This document shows positions 23,501 through 32,086 of a stretch of 64,000 nt of DNA, in pieces. The first letter of the stretch is position 1, and each line of letters opens with the position of its first letter. A program made the position numbers and the translations under genes. Source of the DNA: Owenia fusiformis. Its lineage: Eukaryota; Annelida; Polychaeta; Sabellida; Oweniidae. The notes beneath the pieces are model-generated. The model was given only the letters and a program-made list of their open reading frames with translations. It was not told where the DNA came from and searched no databases. The stretch spans positions 22,704,184 through 22,768,183 of the forward strand of contig CAIIXF020000012.1 in assembly GCA_903813345.2 (NCBI GenBank), given 5' to 3'.

Positions 23501-26202
23501 TTTCAGTTCTTGAGCTCTTATATCTCAAAACTGGTGCAAAATTTTAATAGATAGTCAATTGCTAATATGTGTAGTACCTCTAGAGGAATATATATCCTGA
23601 CTTTCAACCAAAAATATTGATTTGTAGTCTCGAATTTTGAGAAACTTAGATAGCACAGTTTGTTATCTAATTTGATGACCTTGACCTTTGACCTTGAAAA
23701 TTTTACTTTTTCAGAGCTCAGTATGTCCTTTGTGATTAAGCTGACCTAAATTTGAATCCAAAAAATCAATTTGAAAAATCAACTTTTTTGACCTTTCGAA
23801 GGTCACAGAAGGTCAACTAAAGGTCAAAGGTCAAATCTGAGGTCAGATTTGAACTCCTGAGACTTTGTAGATGCTTTTTAAAAAAAAAATTGGTCAAATT
23901 GAAGCAAGTTGAAAAATGACCTTTTTTGACCGTTTTTGACGTCAAATATCTCAAAACTGGTGCAAAATTTTAATAGATAGTCAATTGCTAATATGTGTAG
24001 TACCTCTAGAGGAATATATATCCTGACTTTCAACCAAAAATATTGATTTGTAGTCTTGAATTCTGAGAAACTTAGATAGCACAGTTTGTGACCTAATTTG
24101 ATGACCTTGACCTTTGACCTTAAAAATTTCACTTTTTCAGAGCTCAGTATGTCCTTTGTGATTAAGCTGACCTAAATTTGAATCCAAAAAATCAATTTGA
24201 AAAATCAACATTTTTGACCTTTCGAAGGTCACAGAAGGTCAAGTAAAGGTCAAAGGTCAAATCTGAGGTCAAATTTAAACTCCTGAGACTTTGTAGATGC
24301 TTTTTAAAAAAAAAATTGGTCAATTTGAAGCAAGTTGAAATTTGACCTTCAAAATTTTCAAAATTTGACCTTTTTTCAGTTCTTGAGCTCTTATATCTCA
24401 AAACTGGTGCAAAATTTTAATAGATAGTCAATTGCTAATATGTGTAGTACCTCTAGAGGAATATATATCCTGACTTTCAACCAAAAATATTGATCTGTAG
24501 TCTCGAATTTTGAGAAACTTAGATAGCACAGTTTGTTATCTAATTTGATGACCTTGACCTTTGACCTTGAAAATTTTACTTTTTCAGAGCTCAGTATGTC
24601 CTTTGTGATTAAGCTGACCTAAATTTGAATCCAAAAAATCAATTTGAAAAATCAACTTTTTTGACCTTTCGAAGGCCACAGAAGGTCAACTAAAGGTCAA
24701 AGGTCAAATCTGAGGTCAGATTTGAACTCCTGAGACTTTGTAGATGCTTTTTAAAAAAAAAATTGGTCAAATTGAAGCAAGTTGAAAAATGACCTTTTTT
24801 GACCGTTTTTTGACGTCAAATATCTCAAAATGTAGGCAAAATTCGTCCAGACGGCAAAAAGCTAACACTAATAGAATACTAATATCTATCTCTATGCAAA
24901 AAATCAGCCAAAAATGTTGAAGTCTAGTGTCAGGCATTGAGAAACTTAAAAAAAACTTAGATTTGACCTAGATTTTGACCTTTGACCTTGACCTAGATAT
25001 GAACTAATTTCCCGACAAGTCCAGCTCATGTACCTAGTAGGAGCATATAAGAGTTAATTCAGACCTAGCTAGAAGTAGGAGAAAAAGTGCTAAAAAGAAT
25101 AATAAGAAGAAGAAGAATAATAAGAATAACTACAAAAACTATAGGAGGCCCCTTGGAAGGGCCTCCTAATAAGAAGAAGAAGAAGAAGAAGAAGAATAAC
25201 TACAAAAACTATAGGAGGCCCCTTGGAAGGGCCTCCTAATAATTAAGGGTGCGTTTTCAAACTAAACAGAGTGCTCCTACCAAAATAAATTAGCCTACAT
25301 ACCCCTGAGACTCTTATCTGATAGATAGAATGCACAAATAAAACAAAAGTTTTGCTATTATAGGTAAAAAGTTCTCTTGAAATTACGAAGTGATTTTACC
25401 TGTTAATTCTGTTCATGGTCCGCCATTTTTGCGGAAGTTACACTGAAACGCAAACTCCATGAAACGAAACGAAATCACTAGAAAAAGCATGGCATACATT
25501 GTGCGCATGTGCAGCAAAGTTTTAACCAATCAGATTATTTGATTATTTTGCGCACATGAATTATTTGCTTCTGAGCACTTACAAGCTTACCACAATAAAC
25601 AAACCTGGCAGAGACTACCCTGAGCCTACTTCATTTTGGAGAAATTTCAGCTCAAACTCGTGACAAATGAACTATGCATACGCTGGTGTGAAGCCTTGGA
25701 GACACTCATTTTGGTATATATGATTTATGGTGTATACTTTTCTGCAGTTTGTGTGAGTTTGGGACATTAAATGTTAAAATTCAAGAAAATATGGCAATAA
25801 AACGACTAATCAATAAATATATACCAGCACTGTAGCTGTCATTGAGCTGGAGTGCCTTATTTCGCAATTGGACCAATTAGATCATGCGACACATATGAGA
25901 TGCATATTCAGTAACCATGAAGGTATGAAAGGGGAATTTTAGCTTCATAACCTGGTGAATATAATTAGCTAAATCTAATAGTGGACTTTCAGGTTGCAAA
26001 TCCAATGAAAAACATTGATTGAGAATTTCAAGGCTAATAGAGACTACTATACGAGATTACTAATCGTGGCACTCGATAAAACTGTGAATTGATATACTAT
26101 GTAAATATTGTTTACCATTCAAAATTATATTGATACATCAGTAAGGAGATATATTGCAAAATGTCAACAAAATTGTTTTCATACCTGGATTACTTCCGCC
26201 AT
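8421..26202 (-). CDS. THOC6: THO complex subunit 6 homologue (WD40 repeat protein)
   Basis: THOC6 is a WD40 subunit of the THO/TREX complex, which couples transcription to nuclear mRNA export. Minus-strand coding exons, in gene order, are 26202-26185 (probable start), 14515-14400, 13860-13796, 13562-13511, 13350-13299, 12832-12749, 12031-11954, 11640-11541, 10250-10201, 9872-9804, 9440-9327, 8959-8831 and 8501-8421. All junctions are GT-AG and all phases agree; the joined frame is 335 codons, close to the 341 residues of human THOC6. Recognisable segments, compared with recalled human THOC6, include [72 protein letters not shown] and a C terminus ending ALSLTC. The order of blocks follows the human protein throughout. 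Only the first coding exon, after an 11.7-kb intron, is uncertain. Confidence 0.93.
9056..9136. repeat. GC-rich degenerate repeat in THOC6 intron
   Basis: The stretch repeats GCCGAAACG/GGTGCCGGAACGG-type words in both orientations within otherwise AT-rich intron DNA. It is probably a piece of a foldback element; no matching partner was seen in this window. Confidence 0.5.
9928..9991. repeat. 16-bp tandem repeat, four perfect copies
   Basis: The unit ATTCCCTATTCTAGTT occurs four times without change. It lies in a THOC6 intron and is likely recent. Confidence 0.95.
10403..11406. mobile_element. Non-autonomous pogo/Tigger-like element carrying 180-bp satellites
   Basis: The left end reads TA|CAGTAAAATCT, followed by ACACCTGTGTAAGTGGAAC. 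The right end is the inverted form, ACACAGGTTTAACTG|TA. A TA target and CAGTAAAA-type ends are known for pogo/Tigger-like Tc1-mariner MITEs, so that assignment is inference. The interior is a tandem array and has no transposase. A much shorter relative lies at 48920-49061. Confidence 0.6.
10503..11270. repeat. 180-bp tandem repeat, about 4.3 copies
   Basis: The word CAATATTGGCATTCAGTCCA recurs at 10503, 10680, 10861, 11041 (one change) and 11221, giving a period near 180. Each unit includes a copy of the element end motif (CTCTGTAAGTGGAA). Confidence 0.92.
12035..12265. repeat. ~31-bp minisatellite, about seven copies
   Basis: Imperfect units of the form ACATGACAAAATGTCACAAA plus TGAGGCAATAT run through this THOC6 intron. 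Each contains the palindrome TGACAAAATGTCA. Confidence 0.9.
13670..13760. mobile_element. Short relative of the CACTGGTGATCC foldback element
   Basis: The ends are CACTGGTAATCCGCTTGATT and the inverted GATCACCAGTG, flanking about 90 bp that include GGTTACCAAAACG. It is a deleted and diverged copy of the long palindrome at 30359-30896. No matching target duplication is visible. Confidence 0.7.
15041..15460. repeat. AT-rich inverted and low-complexity repeat region
   Basis: ATCCATGAGTGGATAT occurs twice around GAGCGCAGCGAATGAGTGA, then follows a long poly(A/T)-rich purine-pyrimidine stretch (15180-15310) and several copies of CCATNGAATATCACTTTT. It looks like a decayed foldback element in the first intron of THOC6. 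Confidence 0.6.
15522..15660. mobile_element. Foldback (hairpin) element, 139 bp
   Basis: The left arm starts TTCTTGTATGAGCACCTGTG and the right arm ends with the inverted form (GGTACGAGTACAAGAA). Inner words GATCGTCC/GGACGATA and AGCTTTGATAA/TTATCAAAGC also pair. Half of the same element is present at 21085-21154. Confidence 0.8.
15903..16148. mobile_element. hAT-like MITE
   Basis: The ends are CACTGGCGGATTAGG and the inverted GATCCGCCCCTG, flanked by the word CTCTG on both sides. The interior repeats GGGCC and AATTTT words and has no real coding capacity, although it stays open in two frames. CAGGGGCGGATC ends are typical of hAT elements; the 5-bp target word would fit the hAT5 type. Confidence 0.6.
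16401..16580 (+). promoter_or_regulatory. Strong-looking Pol II core promoter (CCAAT, TATA, initiator)
   Basis: Two CCAAT boxes (near 16402 and 16489) precede TATATAAAG at 16542. The initiator TCAGTT at 16571 places its A 31 bases after the first T of the TATA box, which is standard core-promoter geometry. The first ATG (16754) reads [10 protein letters not shown] and then meets a splice donor (TGG|gtgagt at 16784). It lies inside intron 1 of THOC6 on the opposite strand. It may belong to a transposon or LTR; no downstream coding exon was identified with confidence. Confidence 0.5.
17302..19280. mobile_element. Nested 1,979-bp element with TIR and ATATC duplication
   Basis: The ends are CAGTGTGAGAAATAAGCA and, inverted, CAGTGTGGGAAATAAGCA. 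ATATC flanks both sides (17297-17301 and 19281-19285). Removing the element and one ATATC restores a continuous satellite unit of the host element, which proves the insertion. It contains an acidic coding remnant and a poly(A) signal. A hAT5-like class would fit the ends and duplication size, but this is inference. Confidence 0.8.
18680..18984 (+). pseudogene. Frameshifted acidic coding remnant inside nested element
   Basis: One frame reads to a TGA at 18866-18868 with strongly acidic text ([29 protein letters not shown]). A second frame, shifted by one base in the window 18846-18866, carries on as [20 protein letters not shown] and ends LIMKNM then TAA at 18982-18984. An AATAAA follows at 19022. 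A splice-like acceptor (GATCATTAG) precedes it near 18673. This looks like the last exon of a gene carried by the element, now broken or spliced in a way I cannot see. The family is not recognised. Confidence 0.5.
19282..20040. repeat. ~130-150-bp tandem satellite with AAAATGGCGGCCATTTT
   Basis: Six units contain TATGAACAAAATCGCTCCAC (starting about 19289, 19440, 19587, 19716, 19861 and 19998). Each has GGCGGCCAT palindromes that resemble YY1 sites. They belong to the outer element. Confidence 0.9.
20325..20415. repeat. GGAC / GTAC microsatellite
   Basis: CGGACGGACGGACGGATGTA and following ACGTACGTACG words form a simple repeat at the right end of the satellite-bearing element. It generates long spurious open frames. 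Confidence 0.95.
20451..21084. other. Intronic DNA of THOC6, no feature seen
   Basis: No coding, RNA or repeat structure is supportable, apart from a TATTATATCACTGT word at about 20493 that resembles the end of the element at 49772. Confidence 0.5.
21180..25107. repeat. Two composite copies of a 447-bp GGTCA-rich satellite
   Basis: Each composite copy starts ACTAGAGATCTAACGATC (21180 and 22705), has a hairpin AAGATTGCAAGCAATCTT, then tandem units with period 446-448 (one of 425), about three in the first copy and five in the second. Each ends with a shared 165-bp tail (22542-22704 and 24942-25107). Units contain TGACCTTGACCTTTGACCTT and AGGTCAAAGGTCA. Copies are head to tail without spacing. 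They lie in THOC6 intron 1. Confidence 0.92.
25142..25238. repeat. Duplicated GC hairpins at the satellite block end
   Basis: The hairpin AGGAGGCCCCTTGGAAGG plus GCCTCCT occurs at 25142-25168 and 25212-25238, separated by a (GAA)n tract. The stem word GGAGGCCCC is also present at the start of each composite copy. A 3' hairpin plus internal satellites is a known layout of Helitron/Helentron-type non-autonomous elements. Confidence 0.75.
25239..26184. other. Right part of TIR element and flank, intronic
   Basis: The stretch holds the right end of the CAGTGCTG element (to 25832) and a GCGCATGTGC/GCGCACATG inverted pair near 25502-25558. A minus-strand ATGGCGGACC at about 25420 reaches a stop after seven codons, so I do not call it an exon. 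Confidence 0.5.
26185..26202 (-). CDS. THOC6: Probable first coding exon of THOC6 (MAEVIQ)
   Basis: On the minus strand an ATG at 26202 reads MAEVIQ and ends CAG|gtatga in phase 0. That is the phase needed by the next exon, which starts AAC ATA AGT at 14515. The joined N terminus would be six residues plus [15 protein letters not shown], similar in length and character to the N terminus of human THOC6. It lies in a CpG-containing region and matches the place expected for a divergent promoter with SRRM2. No other in-phase start was found closer to 14515 that looked better. Confidence 0.5.
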
Positions 26203-27562
26203 GCTGAAATGATGCACAATTTCTGTGAAACGGAATAATAAAAAATATCTATGTCATGCGTATAAATATCAAATTCATTTAAATAAAAATAGTGTGAGTA
26301 TTCTATCAAATTTTTCCCTATATCATTTTTCCATTTTTGGCTTTAATTACTAGTGAAATAAATCCAATTTGATTTAATTCCGTTACTCAAGATCGTTTTA
26401 AACTTATACTGTTTCCGTTTGCACATGCGCATTAATATCGATCGAAAATCCGGAAAATCTACGACGAAAATTGTGAGACAAAGATCACAAAATTACAGAC
26501 ATTAGCTATGGCATATAATATCACCATGTAATCCAAATGTAAGTTGAATATGTTATATTTAGTACGTACTCTATTTTACACCCATGATGCAATTGTTTTC
26601 TTGTGATGAAATTGATCAACAACGTTAAGGAAATTTTGAATTTGTTTGATGTTTCTTTTTTCTCAGGCGAGCCCCAGGGGGGGAGATTTCCCAAAGATGC
26701 CCTATCATATTAGCACGTTCGAAAACAAATTTTATAAACAGGCCTCAATTTGCCGTTGAAATGGATCTCCAAATGTTCACTGTAGTTTTATGAGTATTCT
26801 CTACAAGTATGGATCGAGTAACTTCAATAGTATTACCGTAGATTTGAAATGATGATGTTGACCTGATGTTAACGCCATTCCACCGATTTCAAATTTAACT
26901 CTGCGCATGCGCAGCACTGAGAGAGCACGTGCTCATGATTGTTCACTTGATCGAATCCTGCAATTTGATTGGAGATGATGCAAGAGATGATGTAATGGGG
27001 AATCCCCGAATACGATAGAATATGAAAGAATTATGGGAGCTACTCACTCCTCCTGGGCGAGCCCTATATCCAACTACATGTATTTGTTCCCATTTTTATT
27101 TCATATTTTGATAAATATGTAAAAATGAACAACAGATACAGTGGGGATCATAAAGAATTGCAAAAGCTATGAAAATTACATGCTGTCGCACATGTAATAA
27201 ATTCTTACCTCAGTGTATTCAGTGCTCTATTTTCTCCGTCTTAGTAAGTCCAAATATAGTGGAATTTGTGTCCCTAATGACAAATAAGAACTTCAAAAGT
27301 TGAATTGGATATTCACATGTTATGCCGACTCTTCAAATGTTGAGGTGATTTTGTCGCCCGATTCTGGAACGGAGGATTGGCTCCCAGAATGCAACATGAC
27401 ACGTGCCAGCTTTCACAATGCTGTTCCGCCATTTTGAAACCTGTCATGAGTTAATACGGTAACTGATGTTGCATTCTGGGAGACAACTGTCCTTGGATAA
27501 CAAACATGGTGATTCATGAAAACATTCATTCGATTTGGTAGGGATATATCCATTATTTGCAG
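26203..27562. promoter_or_regulatory. Probable divergent promoter region, THOC6 (-) and SRRM2 (+)
   Basis: The region separates the probable THOC6 start (26202) from a probable non-coding first exon of SRRM2 ending CAG|gtatga at 27562. It contains TGCGCATGCGCA at about 26902 (NRF1 consensus), a CACGTG E-box near 26930, an inverted pair of CTCCCAGAATGCAACAT (27381 and 27466; ZNF143-like), and CCGCCATTTTG at 27426 (YY1-like). These motifs are typical of housekeeping promoters without TATA boxes. Exact start sites are not visible. Confidence 0.5.
27381..27482. promoter_or_regulatory. Inverted pair of ZNF143-like sites around a YY1-like site
   Basis: CTCCCAGAATGCAACAT at 27381-27397 is mirrored exactly by ATGTTGCATTCTGGGAG at 27466-27482. 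A CCGCCATTTTG lies between them. CCCAGAATGC is the core of the known ZNF143/STAF motif. Confidence 0.6.
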
Positions 27563-30082
27563 GTATGAAGCTTTGGATTCATTTATTGTGCTACTTTAGT
27601 GAACGGGAATTATTTTTCTACCGCTTGGGAGAGTTTGAGACACGAAACTTGGAAATAAGCTCATTGTGACAACTTGTGAACGTTGAGTTTTATTTTTGTC
27701 CCCCACTGTACAGTTGTTGCGAAAATACCCCCCCCCCCCCCCCGTCTACACACACACACACACATACTAGTCTATGTGTACATCAGCCGAAACGTATGAT
27801 TTCATTGCTTCAAAAATATCTATTATTTTGATTGTAAATGATAATTTGTGGTTCAACGATGTGTAGATAAATGTGCATTTCATTGTCATGTTTTGTTTGG
27901 AATATTCTACAATCTAAATTTTGCTTTTTACAAACCTAATAACAAGATTATCCAGTGAATTTCACTAGAAAAATACGAAGGCCATATGTGGGGCTAAACT
28001 GATCCACTTATGAAAAGATCACAGAGAACAGCAATGAACAAAGTAAATAATTGTTTTGTTTTTGGTTAGGTAACATGTTAATGACGTAACATGTTAATAT
28101 AGTTGCTCGATGGAGTAAATATGTGACATACGTCATAGTTTATGTGATATGTCATATCTCGAATCACAATCACACCATTTGACGACATGGCAATTGTCTT
28201 GATGATTTGCCATATAAGCTATCAAAGGCGGGACTTGGGTCACGTGAATGGTCCTAGCCCAGTCCATAGAACGAAGGGTACCGCCCACTTTGTGGGGGCC
28301 TTCGTAAAAAAATTTGTATCGCTAGGGTCTTAATGATTTTCTACCAGAATATGATAATTCAAATAAACCGACCATTAAATTAGTTTAATAGATTTTTGAT
28401 TTAAGTAATTGATTTAAGTAAATAGTACAAGAATGTGAAGACAATTATTTAAACCTGCACATGTCATTAGAAAGCAATTGTTGGATGTTCCATGGAACTA
28501 GTGCTCCAAGTGGCATCAAATTTCAATACCGGCATCACGTACACCTGATTTCATACCGATCAGTTGAAGAAAAAGAACTAAATAGCTGCATCAACTATAT
28601 AGTAAAGTATTAATAATTTTGTCAGTTGTATAAAAATGTCAAAATAAGATATGTCCAAAGATTCCATTTTATGGAAAGATCAGCCTTTAAATGTGTAAAT
28701 TAAATTCTTTTATTTATTAGTAATTGAACATCTAAGCATTAGCAAATTGCTTGACAGATGATTTCAAAATTTTGGGGGTTTATCTCTTGGTATGAAAATA
28801 TAACACTAATTAGTTTTATGGGCAAATTAGGTAACTTTTAAGGAGGCCATTTTTTATTTTTAACTAAGATACTGTTTACCCTGGCCTGTGCCATGTTGGT
28901 GCTGTCATTAAGTTGAGTTTGTAGATTGTCAATTGTATATGTTGTCCAGAATCCCATTGATAGCATTGTCATGTTATTAGCATTGTTTGTAAGTTTGCTA
29001 TTATGGTACTTCAAACAAAACAATCAAACTGATGCAATCAATTAGTATTACATTAAAGGTAATTATTTACATTAATTGTAAAGCTATTTAGGATATGCAT
29101 TAAACAACAGCTGTTGGTAGTCTGGTTTATAGGGCCTATGCCATCACATGAATAAATCAAATATTAGACATGCAATAATTATAGTGAATCTCTTGCAAGT
29201 GTCTTCCATGACCATCAAATAATGCAAATTGTTTGTTAAAAATTAAATGAACAGCGCAATGCTTACAGGATTACATAAGAAAGATTATAGAATAAAACAT
29301 AAAAATACAATATGATTCAATTAGGGACAGTGAAATGTTGAAATAAGTGTGGTACAAATAAGAAAATATTGGTCTGGTCATAGGCTTTCGAGAAACAATC
29401 TGCAAAAGCTTTCACCATAGTAACTATAACCAAAGTTCATCTCTCCATCTGCAGGCTGTCACCAATGTTTCAAAAGCTATATTATTTTATAATATTCACA
29501 AGATTTCATATTTTGTCCTATTCAGTTTATTGATATATATACATATTGATATTCATTTAGATAGTGGCAATAACCTGCTTCAATTAGCAGTTTGGAAGAG
29601 TATAATAATTGTAAAACAGAGTTTGATTTCCAACATTGCCTTGTTCCACAAATTTAGAGGTGATTTCATTTCGAGGTTCTGATACAATGATACTAAAAGA
29701 GTCAATTTGGCACTCAAAAATGGAACAGAAGAAGTGTTCACATTTCAAAAACTCAATTGAGTGATGTTCGCATATTGGGTTTGGCTACATACATATTTTC
29801 CACTTCTAGTCAGACCTTAATGCATCATGTAATGTTATATTGTACTCTATTGATTCCTAAGCAGCTGATATAAAGTAATGTAGTTTGGAAATGTTATTGA
29901 TCAATTTGTTATTCAGGGTAATCCCTTACTTTAAGCATAAGAGAGCATAATAAATCATGTCCTTGGAGATCTGACACAATCCATATTGCCAAAGTCTTTC
30001 ATCAAACTCCTGCCTCTCCCTTCTACCTCCACATTTGAATTTTGAATAAGCCAATATAATAATGTTCCATTTATATTTTCAG
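27563..30082. other. First intron of SRRM2 (probable)
   Basis: AT-rich DNA with a poly(C) and (CA)n tract at about 27727-27772. No coding segment or RNA gene is supportable. Confidence 0.5.
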
Positions 30083-30127
30083 GAAATCTGCCGGTTATCA
30101 AATTCTGGATCTACATTCAACAATAAA
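30083..30127 (+). other. SRRM2: Probable 5' UTR exon of SRRM2
   Basis: A 45-base segment lies between TATATTTTCAG and gtaagta, both good splice sites. The coding exon of SRRM2 is itself preceded by an acceptor (TATTTCCAG at 31829), so at least one upstream non-coding exon must exist. This segment is the best candidate. Confidence 0.5.
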
Positions 30128-30358
30128 GTAAGTACAAAGTAAGTTGAGAAATAATAAAAGTAACAGTTGTCACTAGTTGAAAGTGCAGTGTATTGCAAGT
30201 GTTAGATGAAGAAATGTCCTAATCATGTGTATGTTTCTCATGGGTATGGTTTCTTTTGTGCAATATTTCAAGGGTTTGCTATGCTATACCATGCAAACAA
30301 TGATGTGCTCTTCTATGAGATGTGTCCATTGGTATGCTATAACTTCTTTTCAGTAGGT

Positions 30359-30896
30359 CACTGGTGATCCACTCGATTACGCTGGTTACCAAAACGAACA
30401 GTTTTGGTAACAAAATGTCGGAACGTCGAAGGCACGATTTTTCTTTTTTCCTTATTTCACGCGTTGTAGGCAGAATCCCCACTACGTTTTTTTCACACAA
30501 ACGTGTATCAGTATCATATGTTTTAGAAAATGTACATGTTAGAGATAAAATAGCTCAGAGGACAACAGAATCGTCGATTTACTTCCTCACTTAAGTTACA
30601 TAAACGGTTTTTCGAAAAACAGTTAAGATCTGCACTTTTAACCCAAACCGTTTATGTAACTTAAGTGAGGAAGTAAATCGACGATTCTGTTGTCTTCTGA
30701 ACTATTTGTTCGCAAATATGTACACTTTCTTAAACATATGATACTGATACACGTTTGTGTTAAAAAATGTCGTGGGAATTCTGCCTACAAGTGTAAAATA
30801 AGGAAACGAGAAAAATCGTACCTTCCGGATGTTCCGACATTTTGTTACCAAAACGGTTCGTTTTGGTAACCAGCGTAATCGAGTGGATCACCAGTG
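30359..30896. mobile_element. Long palindromic foldback element, 538 bp
   Basis: The ends are CACTGGTGATCCACTCGATT and its inverse, and the arms pair over nearly their full length (about 230 bases each). TAGGT flanks both sides (30354-30358 and 30897-30901). CAC...GTG ends with a 5-bp duplication are known from the Transib superfamily, but no transposase is present. It lies in a 5' UTR intron of SRRM2 and would form long double-stranded RNA in the primary transcript. Confidence 0.85.
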
Positions 30897-31829
30897 TAGG
30901 TGTGATATTCCATGATGAAGTCATGGCATTTGATATATAAACCTATGACCAGCTGTTACATTGTTGTCCCTCAACTCTATTACAAGGAATTACCATTCAC
31001 CATTGATTGATGACTATCTGGAAAAATCAATACATGTACTTCCAAAATATTTTTAATGGTTATCAATATGTGGTGTTTCTTCTATTTAAATCAAAATTGA
31101 CTTGTTTTAATGTTTTAAATATAGTAAGTATCATGTTTTCGATAAATCAATTTCTTGGTTTTTCTGAGTTTCATATACAATATTTAATACCTATAATACT
31201 GTCACTATTTCTTCAAGGGTTGGCTGTCTATTGTATTATTCATAGAAGTTGAAATTGCTTTAGTTGCTTTGTTTAGATAGATTATTCTGGCTGTGGATAA
31301 GGGTAGAGGGGAACAGGACTTGTCAATTTGTCAGCTTCCAGACTAGACCTATTTTTTCCAGTAATCTAAAAGAATCAACGTTGTCAAAATTTGGATTTAA
31401 TATTGCTTAGAAGGATTGCGATGGGAATTGGTTGCCTTAGCAGACAAAATGATAGATGCCTTACAGGACAAATGAGATGAATAATCAAATTCTTTATTAG
31501 TCATTTGTATATTTGCTGGAGGAATTCATGTTACATAACCATGGAGTAAAAAGGTGTGAAAAAATCAAGTAGGAAATCAAAAGCTAAAATCATATTTTTG
31601 GGATTTGAGATATTTTAATCTACAACTTAGAACAGAATTTGAGTGGAACAGTCAGCAATTCAAACTGTAAGAAACTGATTTGACAAGAAGCTGTTTCTCT
31701 AAATATTATAAATTGCAACTACTGTCTGAATTCAAGATGACAATACTGTGATCAAGTATAATTTGTGATATTTTTAAAAAAAGTCTTCTGCTACAGAAAT
31801 CAGCATCTCATTCTCGTGTGTATTTCCAG

Positions 31830-32086
31830 ATAAAATAATTCAACACAATGTATAACGGAATTGGTCTAGACACTGTTCGTGGCAGCGGTACCAATGGCTA
31901 TGTAACACGGAACTTGTCGCAAGTTCGAAAAGTCAAAGAACGTGTGGATTATAAATCAGAGGAGGAGTTGCGGAAACTCGATGCAGAGTTAACCCGTGGA
32001 CCAAATCAGGAGATTTTGGATCATGAACGGAAGAGAAAAGTTGAACTGAAATGTATGGAGATGACTGAACTCATGGAAGAGCAAGG
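31830..32086 (+). CDS. SRRM2: First coding exon of SRRM2 (Cwc21 domain)
   Basis: After the acceptor at 31829 come 18 bases of 5' UTR and ATG at 31848. The exon encodes the conserved MYNGIGL start and the EELRKLDAELTRGPNQEILD segment and ends in GG|gtaagt. Confidence 0.93.

Larger units (their letters stand above)
21165..25832. mobile_element. TIR pair CAGTGCTG with TA target, 4.67 kb apart
   Basis: The left end TA|CAGTGCTGATATATA and the right end TATATACCAGCACTG|TA are inverted copies, each in a GACAGCTA/TAGCTGTC context. This fits a Tc1/mariner-like element with TA duplication. Its left end directly abuts the satellite block, so the block either inserted into it or is its cargo. No transposase remains. 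Confidence 0.5.

Noticed and set aside
23071-24401. Repeated minus-strand frames of 62-84 codons
   Set aside because: They recur only because the 447-bp unit is a multiple of three; AT-rich composition and no domain.
21180-25107. CRISPR-like array of repeats
   Set aside because: Units are 447 bp with no unique spacers, and the DNA is clearly eukaryotic.
25411-25431. Minus-strand ATGGCGGACC with a donor nearby
   Set aside because: The frame stops after seven codons, and the second ATG gives the wrong phase.
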